From NCBI GenBank assembly GCA_023387815.1, contig JAEWHK010000064.1, positions 1 to 52,488 on the forward strand: DNA of 52,488 nucleotides. The letters are read 5' to 3'. Shown one piece after another: positions 32,857 through 40,742 of this stretch (its first letter is position 1; every line of letters starts with the position of its first letter). The DNA comes from Pseudomonadota bacterium. GTDB taxonomy: Bacteria; Pseudomonadota; Gammaproteobacteria; Burkholderiales; Burkholderiaceae_B. The notes beneath the pieces are model-generated. The model was given only the letters and a program-made list of their open reading frames with translations, was not told the DNA's origin and ran no database searches. The position numbers and the translations under genes were made by a program.

Positions 32857-32868
32857 CTGTGATCACAG
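32857..32868. promoter_or_regulatory. Palindromic operator, copy 1
   Basis: CTGTGATCACAG, a perfect 12-bp palindrome in the 97-bp gap between the divergent binding-protein and GntR genes. It sits just upstream of a -10-like TATAGT on the minus strand, so a bound protein would block transcription of the BKACE operon. Its core GTGATCAC fits the GT-N4-AC pattern of many GntR-family sites. The same ten-base core recurs at 34875-34884. Confidence 0.65.
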
Positions 32869-32893
32869 AAGAAACCTTGGTAATTACCCGAAT

Positions 32894-33775
32894 ATGAAAA
32901 ACAAATCGCAGGCCACGACCAGCCGCCAGACACTGAGCGCAACCACGCTTGCGCAGATCAAGCAAATGCTGTGGAGCGGTCAGGTGATGCCGGGCGAACA
33001 GCTCTCGATACGCAAAACGGCAGAGGCGCTGGGGGTGAGCATGATGCCCGTGAGGGACGCGTTTTCGCGGCTGGTGGCCGATCACGCGCTTGAACTCACG
33101 CCCAATCGTTCCGTGCGGGTGCCGGTGCTCAGTCTGGATACGTTTTCAGAAATTACGCGGATTCGCTACGAAATCGAAGGGATGGCCGTTGCCGAAGCGT
33201 CACGGCATGCATCTGAGGAATTGGTAACAGAACTGACGCGGATGAATGAAAGCCTGTCAGACGAGATGGGCAGGCCGCAGGCCAACACCTCAAAGCTGGT
33301 GAGTCTGAATCAGCAGATTCATTTTGCGGTTTACGCAGAATCGGGCATGCCTGTGCTTTTTCGGCTGATTGAAAGCTTGTGGTTACGTATCGGTCCCATC
33401 CTGAATTACGATCTGCGCCAGGGATCTCCGCGTACACGTGACAAGGTTGGGGTGGTGCACCATCGGGCACTGATTGCCGCCCTCAGCCGCGGGGATGCTG
33501 AAGCAGCACGTCAGGCAGTGGTGGCGGATATTCGTGAGGCATTCGAATATATGTCAACGCGCATGCCCAGCCTGTTTCTGCCGGCGCAAAGCGAAGAGGA
33601 AGAGGCGCCCGCCCAGAATGCGGCGACCCGCGAACCTTCTGCGCGGGCAGCGACAAGACGTGAACCTTCAATCAGGGCGGTCACCACGCGAAAATCTGCA
33701 ACTCGCAAATCTGTGTCCGGCAAGTCCACTTCCGGCAAGTCTTCAGCGCAGCAAGAGCAGATTGCAGAAAAATAA
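32894..33775 (+). CDS. GntR-family regulator (FCD subfamily) with basic C-terminal tail
   Basis: A 293-residue regulator. Residues 15-75 form the GntR winged helix (TTLAQIKQMLWSGQVMPGEQLSIRKTAEALGVSMMPVRDAFSRL), and residues 80-220 form an all-helical FCD ligand domain (EITRIRYEIEGMAVAEASR; NQQIHFAVYAESGMPVLFRLIESLWLRIG; HHRALIAALSRGDAEAA) with the usual metal-binding histidines. FCD regulators respond to organic acids. Divergence from the binding protein and the palindrome between them point to local control of the BKACE genes. After residue 225 a 65-residue tail rich in Arg, Lys, Ser and Ala (TRKSATRKSVSGKSTSGKSS) has no place in the family. No good ribosome site precedes the ATG. Confidence 0.9.
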   Translation: MKNKSQATTSRQTLSATTLAQIKQMLWSGQVMPGEQLSIRKTAEALGVSMMPVRDAFSRLVADHALELTPNRSVRVPVLSLDTFSEITRIRYEIEGMAVAEASRHASEELVTELTRMNESLSDEMGRPQANTSKLVSLNQQIHFAVYAESGMPVLFRLIESLWLRIGPILNYDLRQGSPRTRDKVGVVHHRALIAALSRGDAEAARQAVVADIREAFEYMSTRMPSLFLPAQSEEEEAPAQNAATREPSARAATRREPSIRAVTTRKSATRKSVSGKSTSGKSSAQQEQIAEK

Positions 33776-34009
33776 GATAGCGACACGGAGCGCAAAGAAT
33801 ATGGAATCCCGAACCCGTCCGGAGTGATGGCGTGCGTGGTCGAGGCAGGTGAATGTTGGCTGCTTACACGTCGCCGGATATCCAGGCAGACATGACTGCA
33901 GTTTGAATGAAGGCCTGTGCCAGAAGGGCACGGTTACGTTAAAGGTCGCGGCCGGTTCCGGTGATGGGAGGCGATGGTGGCGAGGCGAGAGCCCCGCCTT
34001 GTTGAGCGC

Positions 34010-34780
34010 TTAGTGGATTTTTTCCGTATGACCATCCACAGCCAGCGCCTGTCCCGAGATATTCAGCGCCAGGTCGCTGCACACGAACAGAATCTGGTTG
34101 GCGATATCATCGGCCGTGACCATGGTATGCAATGCAGATTGCGACTTGTAACTCTCTTCCACTTCCTCATGGGGTTTGCCCAGCATTTTTGCCTTGGCAC
34201 CAATGACCTGCTGAATGCGAGGCCCGTCCACAGCACCGGGGCAGATGGCATTGACGCGAATGCCGTCGGAACCCAGCTCATTGGCCAGCGAGCGGGTAAA
34301 GCCGATGACTGCCCACTTTGAAGAAGAATAGGGCGTGCGGCCCGCAAAGCCCAGGCGTCCGGCTGCCGAAGACAGGTTGACGATGGCCGGGTGCGTACCT
34401 TTGCGCAGATGCGGCAACGCGTATTTGACACAGAGGAACTGGCCCGTGATATTGATGCGCAGCGTATTCTCCCATTCGGCCAGCGTAATGTTTTCCACCG
34501 GGCCGGTAGGACCTGCAATGCCCGCGTTGTTGATCAGAATATCCAGGCCGCCCAGGGCCTTCACCGCTTCATCCACCGTGCGAATGACGTCCTGTTCATT
34601 GCCCGCATCCGCCGTGATGGCATGCACCTGAGGGAGCTCAGACTTGAGCGTCTTCAGTGCAGCCTCGTTGATGTCAGTGACGAACACCGAAGCGCCGGCC
34701 TTCACAAACGTGTGCGCCGTGGCCAGCCCGATGCCGCTGCCGCCTGCCGTAATCAGTACCCGCCGTCCCTTTAAATCCAT
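34010..34780 (-). CDS. SDR-family dehydrogenase, distal member of the BKACE regulon
   Basis: Classical SDR of 256 residues: ITAGGSGIGLATAHTF (about 10-25), VTDINEAAL (Asp after the second strand favours NAD), NNAGIAGPTGPVENI, VNLSSAAGRLG with catalytic Ser, YSSSKWAV with catalytic Tyr and Lys, and NAICPGAVDGPRI, ending VDGHTEKIH. The ATG at 34780 has a strong AAGGAG site; the frame upstream to 34849 is rejected. A promoter with the palindromic operator lies upstream. It is separated from the rest of the regulon by the convergent GntR gene. NAD preference suggests an oxidative role, so it probably oxidises a pathway alcohol. Confidence 0.87.
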   Translation of the reverse strand: MDLKGRRVLITAGGSGIGLATAHTFVKAGASVFVTDINEAALKTLKSELPQVHAITADAGNEQDVIRTVDEAVKALGGLDILINNAGIAGPTGPVENITLAEWENTLRINITGQFLCVKYALPHLRKGTHPAIVNLSSAAGRLGFAGRTPYSSSKWAVIGFTRSLANELGSDGIRVNAICPGAVDGPRIQQVIGAKAKMLGKPHEEVEESYKSQSALHTMVTADDIANQILFVCSDLALNISGQALAVDGHTEKIH

Positions 34781-34844
34781 GAGTGTCTCCTTGTGATAAT
34801 GGCTGATCTTTGAATGATCATGATGTACCTGAATAATGACGACT

Positions 34845-34873
34845 ATCATAACTGGCGCGAAGAAAAGTTTAAA
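34845..34873 (-). promoter_or_regulatory. Promoter of the distal SDR gene
   Basis: Reading the minus strand, TTTAAA (34868-34873, four of six matches) and TATGAT (34845-34850, five of six) are separated by exactly 17 bp, 64 bp before the start codon. The operator palindrome begins one base upstream of the -35 hexamer. Confidence 0.5.
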
Positions 34874-34874
34874 G

Positions 34875-34884
34875 TGTGATCACA
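34875..34884. promoter_or_regulatory. Palindromic operator, copy 2
   Basis: TGTGATCACA, identical over ten bases to the core of the site at 32857-32868 (eleven bases if the flanking G is counted). It abuts the -35 box of the SDR promoter, the placement expected for a regulator shared with the GntR/binding-protein region. The 34781-35016 gap also holds the arginase promoter, which I could not define. Confidence 0.6.
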
Positions 34885-35016
34885 GATGTCATGTGAAATA
34901 TATTTTTGTCTTCAGAGGGGATCAGGTGGCGGGTAGCGCAAGGCAGGGCGTACTTTTGCGCATGGTGTGGGTGACTTTAAGCGGGTACAATATGGGTCTA
35001 TCAGGAGAATCAGCAA

Positions 35017-35967
35017 GTGCAGGATTTACGCAAGCAAGTCAGTCTTATCGGCGTTCCGACCGATGTCGGAGCCGGTCATCGCGGCGCCAGCATGGGGCCC
35101 GAAGCCATTCGGGTGGCAGGGATTACCCAGACGCTGGAACGTCTGGGTATCAATGTGCGTGACTGCGGCAATCTGAACGGACCGCCCAATCCCTGGCAAC
35201 CACCGGAAGGCGGCTATCGTCATCTGGAACAGGTTATTGCCTGGAATCAGCTTTTGCACGATGCCTATTATGCAGAACTGGTTGATGGCCGGTTTCCCAT
35301 TACGCTTGGCGGAGATCACTGCCTGGGTGTGGGTTCCATCTCTGCCGTTTCGCGATACTGCCGTGACCACGGGCGCAAACTGCGGGTATTGTGGCTTGAC
35401 GCGCATACAGATTTCAATACGGCAGACTTGACGCCCAGTGGCAATATCCACGGCATGCCCGTGGCCTGCCTTTTTGGTTACGGGCCGCGCGAGCTGGTGG
35501 AAATGGCCGGTCAGGTGCCGGCGCTGGCTGCCGATATGGTGCGCCAGATTGGCATACGCAGCGTAGATGAAGGCGAGAAGAAATTCATTCACGAGCAGGG
35601 CATAGAAGTCTACGATATGCGCTTCATCGACGAGCATGGTATGCGTCACACCATGGAGCGTGCCCTGCACGGCCTGGATGAAAACACCCACTTGCATGTC
35701 AGCTTCGATGTGGATTTTCTGGATCCCGAAATCGCGCCGGGCGTGGGTACCACGGTGCGTGGCGGTCCCAACTATCGGGAAGCTCAGCTGTGCATGGAAA
35801 TGATCGCCGACACAGAATGCATGGCGTCACTGGACATAGTGGAACTGAACCCGGCGCTTGACGTGCGCAATCAGACTGCCGAAGTGGCACTGGATCTGGT
35901 GCGCAGCCTCTTTGGTCAAAGCACATTGGTGCGCGTCAAGAATCGAATGGGTTCAGGCAGAGAATAA
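35017..35967 (+). CDS. rocF: Arginase
   Basis: Hydrolyses L-arginine to L-ornithine and urea using two manganese ions. The 316-residue protein has all metal-ligand motifs of the ureohydrolase family: GGDHCLGVGS (His), LDAHTDFNT (Asp, His, Asp) and SFDVDFLDPEIAPGVGT (Asp, Asp). The arginase-type opening VSLIGVPTDVGAGHRGASMGPEAIR and the SGNIHGMPVA loop separate it from agmatinase and formiminoglutamase. The start is a GTG with AGGAG nine bases upstream. The stop overlaps the ATG of a PACE-family efflux gene by one base, so the two are co-translated. With the ornithine cyclodeaminase encoded at 9774-10856 the organism could route arginine nitrogen through ornithine to proline. No urease gene is in the window. 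Confidence 0.95.
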   Translation: MQDLRKQVSLIGVPTDVGAGHRGASMGPEAIRVAGITQTLERLGINVRDCGNLNGPPNPWQPPEGGYRHLEQVIAWNQLLHDAYYAELVDGRFPITLGGDHCLGVGSISAVSRYCRDHGRKLRVLWLDAHTDFNTADLTPSGNIHGMPVACLFGYGPRELVEMAGQVPALAADMVRQIGIRSVDEGEKKFIHEQGIEVYDMRFIDEHGMRHTMERALHGLDENTHLHVSFDVDFLDPEIAPGVGTTVRGGPNYREAQLCMEMIADTECMASLDIVELNPALDVRNQTAEVALDLVRSLFGQSTLVRVKNRMGSGRE

Positions 35968-36443
35968 TGCAACAAACAAAAAGCAATATCGCAGGAGAAA
36001 AGAACAAGACCGTTCTGGAAAGGTTCCTGCACGCCCTTGTTTTTGAGGTGCTGGCCATTGGCCTGTCTGCGCCCCTTGCGGCTGTTCTGTCGGGCCATTC
36101 CATGATGGACATGGGTGTTGTGACCGTGGTCATTGCAGTCATGGCGCTGATCTGGAATATGATTTACAACGCCGGCTTCGACCGTTTTCTTCGTGCAACC
36201 GGAAAGCGCAAGACACTTGTCATGCGTATCTGGCACACCTTCGGGTTCGAACTGGGTCTGCTGTTCATGGCTATCCCGTTTGTGATGTGGTGGCTCAGCA
36301 TCGGCCTGTGGGAAGCGTTGGCGCTGGATATCGGTCTGATCCTGTTCTATGTGCCTTACGCCTACATCTACAATCTGGTCTATGACCTGCTGCGCAGTCG
36401 ATACTGGGGGCGGGTCGTTCCAGAGTGCCAGGGCCAGGGCTAG
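35967..36443 (+). CDS. PACE-family (AceI-type) efflux transporter
   Basis: A 158-residue inner-membrane protein built of two related halves, each starting with the RxxHxxxFE pattern of the 'bacterial transmembrane pair' domain: RFLHALVFEVLAIGLSAPL (about 19-37) and RIWHTFGFELGLLFMAIPF (about 88-106). Four membrane helices are predicted. This is the PACE family, first known for chlorhexidine export (AceI), whose physiological substrates have been reported as short-chain diamines such as putrescine and cadaverine. The gene overlaps the arginase stop by one base, which suggests export of an arginine/ornithine-derived amine. Glu in the first helix (HALVFEV) matches the essential Glu of AceI. Confidence 0.88.
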   Translation: MQQTKSNIAGEKNKTVLERFLHALVFEVLAIGLSAPLAAVLSGHSMMDMGVVTVVIAVMALIWNMIYNAGFDRFLRATGKRKTLVMRIWHTFGFELGLLFMAIPFVMWWLSIGLWEALALDIGLILFYVPYAYIYNLVYDLLRSRYWGRVVPECQGQG

Positions 36444-36502
36444 AACGATAGGGGTAGGACCGCACTGCGCGATGCTCTCTGTTCCCCTTCTATTTCCTTT
36501 TT

Positions 36503-37057
36503 CTATTTCCTTTTTAATTTCCATGAAGCGCCGGCTTTCAGCGCTTTTTTGAAGACCGGGCAGTCTTCATCATGGGCACCAGGTAAGTAGCCGGTACTCA
36601 TCAGAAACTCGCCAACAATTTCTCCGCCGGTAAATTTGAAGGTCTTGCGAAACAGCTTTACCCATTCCTCTTTGCTGCGCGGATGGTTCAGTTCTATCCA
36701 TGTCTTGAAGGAGCCGTGCTCCTTTTGCAGTTGCTGCACGACCTGCGCGTTATGTATCGCCGCGTTGATCTTGAGCCGGTTGCGAATAATGCCCGCGTCA
36801 TTCAACAGTCGTTCCCTGTCTGCGTCGGTGTATGCTGCAACGGTATCAATATCAAAGTTGTCATAGGCGCGCAGAAAATTCTCTTCTTTGTTGAGAATGG
36901 TCGACCAGGACAGTCCGGCCTGATTGATCTCCAGGATCAGGCGGGCAAAGAGCTCATTATCATCGGATACCGGAAACCCATAACGTTCATCGTGATAGGA
37001 TTTGTGCGCATTCAGCTTGTCTTTGGGCAGTTGCGCAACGAAGATACAGTAACTCAT
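36503..37057 (-). CDS. tag: DNA-3-methyladenine glycosylase I
   Basis: Removes 3-methyladenine from alkylated DNA in base-excision repair. The 184-residue protein (E. coli Tag has 187) has the family signatures SYHDERYGFPVSDDNELFARLILEINQAGLSWSTILNKEENFLRAYDNFD and KFTGGEIVGEFLMSTGYLPGAHDEDCPVF. The zinc ligands are Cys4 near the N-terminus, the His of SYHDE, and the His and Cys of AHDEDC. Glu in LEINQAGLSW is the base-recognition residue of the family. I chose ATG 37057 (MSYCIFVAQLP) because it places the zinc Cys at position 4; the upstream in-frame ATG at 37117 would add 20 residues. The gene is convergent with the PACE gene. Confidence 0.92.
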   Translation of the reverse strand: MSYCIFVAQLPKDKLNAHKSYHDERYGFPVSDDNELFARLILEINQAGLSWSTILNKEENFLRAYDNFDIDTVAAYTDADRERLLNDAGIIRNRLKINAAIHNAQVVQQLQKEHGSFKTWIELNHPRSKEEWVKLFRKTFKFTGGEIVGEFLMSTGYLPGAHDEDCPVFKKALKAGASWKLKRK

Positions 37058-37201
37058 ATGGGATTCCGGAGATGTATAGAAAAGGAATGCGGGTTCGTTC
37101 CTATTTTGCATTATCATTCTGCATTATTCCACTTCTTTTACCGTCGGCCACATTCGTGACCTGACGCCAGCCTCCTGACCGATTCGCAACAAGATTTCCA
37201 C

Positions 37202-38119
37202 ATGAGCTCAACCAACACTTCCAGCCCTTTTGCGCTGAATCGATACGAACTTGCGCTCGTGGTGATTACGGTCTTTTGGGGCGCCACCTTTCTGATTGTG
37301 CAGAACGCGCTGGCACACAGCGGGCCGTTTCTCTTCGTTGGCATGCGCTTTGGCTGTGCCGCGCTTGCCATGATGCTTTGTTCCTTGTCCATTCTGCGTG
37401 GTCTGACCTGGCTGGAAGTTCGGGCAGGAATGCTGATCGGCGTCTGCATTTTTCTGGGCTACAGCCTGCAAACAGTGGGATTGCAGACGATTGCCAGCAG
37501 CAAGTCGGCGTTTATCACCGCACTCTATGTGCCACTCGTCCCGCTGATGCAGTGGCTGTTTCTGAAAAAACCACCCACGTTCATGAACTGGATTGGGGTC
37601 ACCATGGCATTTTTCGGACTGGTATTGCTTGCCGATCCGTACAGCATGGAAGGTGGGGTAGGGCTGGGAGAATGGCTCACGGTCTTCAGCGCCGTGGCCA
37701 TTGCAGTGGAGGTCATTCTGATCAGCCTGTTCGCGGGCAGAGTGAATCTTCGACGCGTCACCATTGTGCAACTGGCCACCGCTTCACTGCTCGCGGCCGC
37801 AATGGGTGGGGCGCTGGGCGAAAGTGCACCAGACATGGGGTCGCCTGTCCTTGTTATCAGTATTCTGGTGCTGGGTCTGGCCAGTGCCGTTATTCAAATC
37901 ACCATGAACTGGGCGCAGAATCATATTTCTGCCACGCGTGCCACCGTGATTTACACCGGAGAACCGGTATGGGGTGGAGTGATCGGACGCGTATTTGCAG
38001 ACGAGCGCCACTCTGCCCTGGCACTATTCGGTGCGGTACTGATTATTGCGAGTGTGATAGTCAGTGAAGTGAAGCTGCGCGTGCGCCGCCGCCCGGGAGC
38101 GGCGGAAACGAAAAATTGA
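37202..38119 (+). CDS. EamA-family (DMT) transporter
   Basis: A 305-residue inner-membrane protein with about ten hydrophobic segments in two EamA repeats: LALVVITVFWGATFLIVQNAL near the start, GMRFGCAALAMMLCSL, GVCIFLGYSLQTVGLQTIASSKSAFITALYVPLVPLMQWLFLKK (the conserved helix 3-4 region), then a second repeat ending TRATVIYTGEPVWGGVIGRVF and ALALFGAVLIIASVIVSEVKL. The drug/metabolite transporter superfamily exports amino acids and other metabolites. Substrate is unknown. It is divergent from tag across a 144-bp gap and stands alone. Confidence 0.88.
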   Translation: MSSTNTSSPFALNRYELALVVITVFWGATFLIVQNALAHSGPFLFVGMRFGCAALAMMLCSLSILRGLTWLEVRAGMLIGVCIFLGYSLQTVGLQTIASSKSAFITALYVPLVPLMQWLFLKKPPTFMNWIGVTMAFFGLVLLADPYSMEGGVGLGEWLTVFSAVAIAVEVILISLFAGRVNLRRVTIVQLATASLLAAAMGGALGESAPDMGSPVLVISILVLGLASAVIQITMNWAQNHISATRATVIYTGEPVWGGVIGRVFADERHSALALFGAVLIIASVIVSEVKLRVRRRPGAAETKN

Positions 38120-38201
38120 ATATTAAATACAGAAAACGGCTGACGGACTCGACGCGGAAGCGCCTGGGAACGATGTTGCCGAGCTGCAGTGATGCAATGC
38201 T

Positions 38202-38831
38202 CTATTTGATTTCAGCGGCGGCTTTTTCCATGATTTTCATGCTGCGCTGAAAAGCAGGGCGGGCGCTAATGCGCTCAACATAATTTTTGAATGCGGGTCG
38301 TGGTTCCAATACGCCGAATTGCATGTAGAAGCGAATGGCGGTGCCAACATAGACATCGGCGGCCGTGAACTGTTCTCCGCAAATCCAGTTCGGGCCGGAA
38401 ACGGCTTGTTCAAGTACATCCACGGTTCGCTCAAAGGTGCCGAAGCCCAGCATGGAGCTTTTGTCGGCGGGAATCGGCATCTTCAGTGACGTCATGGTGA
38501 TGGCCTCTTCCAGCGGACCGGCAGCAAAAAACAGCCAGCGGTAATACGTGCCGCGTTCAGGACTGTCCGGCGCAGGCGCCAGCTTTTTCTGCGGATACTG
38601 ATCTGCGAGAAAAGCGCAAATGGCCGCTCCTTCTGTCACGATCTGTCCATCGTGCACGATGGTGGGTACCTTGCCCATGGGGTTGATCTGCAGATACTCC
38701 GGCGTTTTCATGGCACCGTGGAAATTCAGATAAACGGTCTCGTACGGTTCGCCCAGTTCTTCGAGCATCCAGTGAATGACAGAGGCCCGCGATTGCGGGT
38801 TCGAATAAAAAACAATGCGCGAAGATGACAT
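38202..38831 (-). CDS. Glutathione S-transferase
   Basis: A 209-residue bacterial GST. The N-terminal thioredoxin-like domain has the catalytic Ser region SNPQSRASVIHWMLEELG, the cis-Pro in INPMGKVPTIV and the glutathione-binding VTEGAAICAFLADQYP. A helical C-terminal domain follows, with the N-capping motif NWICGEQFTAADVYVG. The substrate is probably an electrophile. The start lies in a short region shared with the divergent fumarase promoter; the fumarase reading frame could extend across this gene's 5' end but should not be translated there. Confidence 0.9.
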   Translation of the reverse strand: MSSSRIVFYSNPQSRASVIHWMLEELGEPYETVYLNFHGAMKTPEYLQINPMGKVPTIVHDGQIVTEGAAICAFLADQYPQKKLAPAPDSPERGTYYRWLFFAAGPLEEAITMTSLKMPIPADKSSMLGFGTFERTVDVLEQAVSGPNWICGEQFTAADVYVGTAIRFYMQFGVLEPRPAFKNYVERISARPAFQRSMKIMEKAAAEIK

Positions 38832-39024
38832 GGCTCAATCCATACAGGTTAAAAGGGTAATAGGCAGAACAGCCGCCATTCGCTCATATCATAAGGCACC
38901 GTTACGGCAGATGGCAAATCGCCCTGACGGCCTTTGCTTTGAACGGCTTGCGGTGCTTATAATGGAATACCGTAATGCGTTTCATGCGCACGATTTTCAT
39001 ATTTTTGAAGGGATGAGTTTAGAC

Positions 39025-40398
39025 ATGAAGACACGTATCGAGAAAGACAGTATGGGCCAATTGCAGGTGCCTGCGCAGGCGCTGTATGGCGCGCAGACAC
39101 AGCGTGCTATCAACAACTTTCCGATAAGCGGGCAGCGACTGCCTGCAGCCTTCATTCGTTCGCTGCTGCTGGCCAAAGCTGCGGCCGCCAAAGCCAACGT
39201 GAAACTGAAGCAGATTCCGCCGGAAATGGGTCAGGCGATCGAGACTTCAGTCAATACGCTGCTTGAAGGCGATTTCATGATTCACTTTCCCATCGATATT
39301 TATCAGACGGGTTCCGGCACCAGCACCAATATGAACGCCAATGAGGTGCTTGCCACCCTGGCCACCAAGCTGTACGGCGAAACGGTGAGCCCCAACGATC
39401 ATGTCAATTACGGACAAAGCAGCAACGACATGATTCCAGGTACCATCCATATCAGTGCGGCCGTGCAGCTGCACAAGGAACTGCTGCCTGCGCTGACGCA
39501 TCTGGCCAAGGTAATCCGCAAGAAAGCCAAGGCCGTGGACAAGTATGTCAAAACCGGCAGAACCCACCTGATGGACGCCATGCCGGTCAGAATGAGCCAG
39601 ACACTGGACGGCTGGGCCGTACAGGTTGAACAGAATATCCAGACCCTCAAAAACCAGCAGCCGCTGCTGCAGACGCTGGCTCAGGGCGGTACGGCCGTCG
39701 GTACCGGCATCAATGCCCATCCCAGATTTGCCGCTGAGTTTGCACGCCAGATCAGCAGCCTGACCGGTGTGAAGTTTCAGCCGGCCGAAAATTTCTTTGC
39801 TCACATCAGTTCGCAGGATATTGCGGTTGCCCTGTCTGGCCAGCTGAAAACCACGGCAGTCACACTCATGAAAATCGCCAATGATCTGCGCTGGATGAAT
39901 TCCGGTCCGCTGGCAGGTTTGGGCGAAATTGAGCTGGAAGCGCTGCAGCCCGGTTCCTCAATCATGCCAGGCAAGGTCAATCCGGTGATTCCTGAAGCCA
40001 CTGCCATGGTGGCGGCACAGGTGATCGGTAACGATGCGGCGATTACCATCGGCGGTCAGTCCGGCAATTTCGAACTGAATGTGATGCTGCCCATGATTGC
40101 CCACAATCTGCTCAACAGCCTGGAACTGCTGGCCAACGTGTCACGCCTGCTTGCTGATAAGGCCATTGCTTCCTTCAAGGTCAATGAACCGCGTCTGCAG
40201 GAAGCGCTGGACAAGAACCCGATTCTGGTCACGGCACTCAACCCCGTTGTGGGTTACTTGAAAGCCGCAGAAATCGCCAAGCAGGCATACAAGGAAAAAC
40301 GCCCAATTATTGAGGTTGCCGCCGAGAAAACCGATCTGGGCGAAGCGCAGCTGCGCAAGCTGCTGGATCCGAAAAAACTGACAGAAGGCGGGCTGTAG
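39025..40398 (+). CDS. fumC: Fumarate hydratase, class II
   Basis: Interconverts fumarate and L-malate in the TCA cycle. The 457-residue protein has the class II signatures: SGTSTNMNANEVLA (about 100-113), the NYGQSSNDMIPG segment, KTGRTHLMDAMPV with the catalytic-site His, and the superfamily motif GSSIMPGKVNP. The related aspartase and argininosuccinate lyase are excluded by the fumarase-type MGQLQVPAQALYGAQTQRAINNFPISG start. I chose ATG 39025 (MKTRIEKDSMG), preceded by GAAGGGA; the open frame extends to 38815 across the divergent GST start. It stands between the divergent GST gene and a DUF1289 gene 24 bp downstream. Confidence 0.95.
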   Translation: MKTRIEKDSMGQLQVPAQALYGAQTQRAINNFPISGQRLPAAFIRSLLLAKAAAAKANVKLKQIPPEMGQAIETSVNTLLEGDFMIHFPIDIYQTGSGTSTNMNANEVLATLATKLYGETVSPNDHVNYGQSSNDMIPGTIHISAAVQLHKELLPALTHLAKVIRKKAKAVDKYVKTGRTHLMDAMPVRMSQTLDGWAVQVEQNIQTLKNQQPLLQTLAQGGTAVGTGINAHPRFAAEFARQISSLTGVKFQPAENFFAHISSQDIAVALSGQLKTTAVTLMKIANDLRWMNSGPLAGLGEIELEALQPGSSIMPGKVNPVIPEATAMVAAQVIGNDAAITIGGQSGNFELNVMLPMIAHNLLNSLELLANVSRLLADKAIASFKVNEPRLQEALDKNPILVTALNPVVGYLKAAEIAKQAYKEKRPIIEVAAEKTDLGEAQLRKLLDPKKLTEGGL

Positions 40399-40422
40399 TC
40401 ATCCGTGCTGCGGCAGGGGTGA

Positions 40423-40716
40423 ATGCATAGCCAGAACGTCATGGAACAGCTCGAATTCTTCGACATCCCCAGCCCCTGCCGGGGAATCTGTGAGATGAAC
40501 AGTCGTGGCTTTTGCCGCGGCTGTTTGCGCAACCGTGAAGAGCGGTTCCAGTGGCAGACGTTCAGCGACTCGCGCAAGCGCGAAGTATTGCGTTTGTGCA
40601 GTCAGCGCCGGCACAAGCTGATACAGGAAATCCTGGCAGCGCGGGCACGCGCCGCACAGGGAACCGAAGCGGACGAGCTTCTGGAAGACATTGAGCCCCG
40701 CCTGCCAGGCACCTGA
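40423..40716 (+). CDS. DUF1289-domain small protein
   Basis: A 97-residue protein with the four-cysteine DUF1289 motif SPCRGICEMNSRGFCRGCLRNREERFQWQTFSDSRKREVLRLCSQR, which resembles a small zinc or iron-sulfur site. The family is widespread in proteobacteria, often near fumarase or oxidoreductase genes, and has no assigned function. A ribosome site AGGGG precedes the ATG at 40423 with tight spacing; a second in-frame ATG at 40441 would also keep the whole domain. It starts 24 bp after fumC and is probably co-transcribed with it. Confidence 0.82.
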   Translation: MHSQNVMEQLEFFDIPSPCRGICEMNSRGFCRGCLRNREERFQWQTFSDSRKREVLRLCSQRRHKLIQEILAARARAAQGTEADELLEDIEPRLPGT

Positions 40717-40742
40717 GCGGTCTCGCTGGCAACACCTATTTT

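Noticed and set aside
32857..32868. CRP binding site
   Set aside because: TGTGA/TCACA arms are present but directly abutted without the 6-bp spacer CRP needs; a local GntR operator explains the position better.
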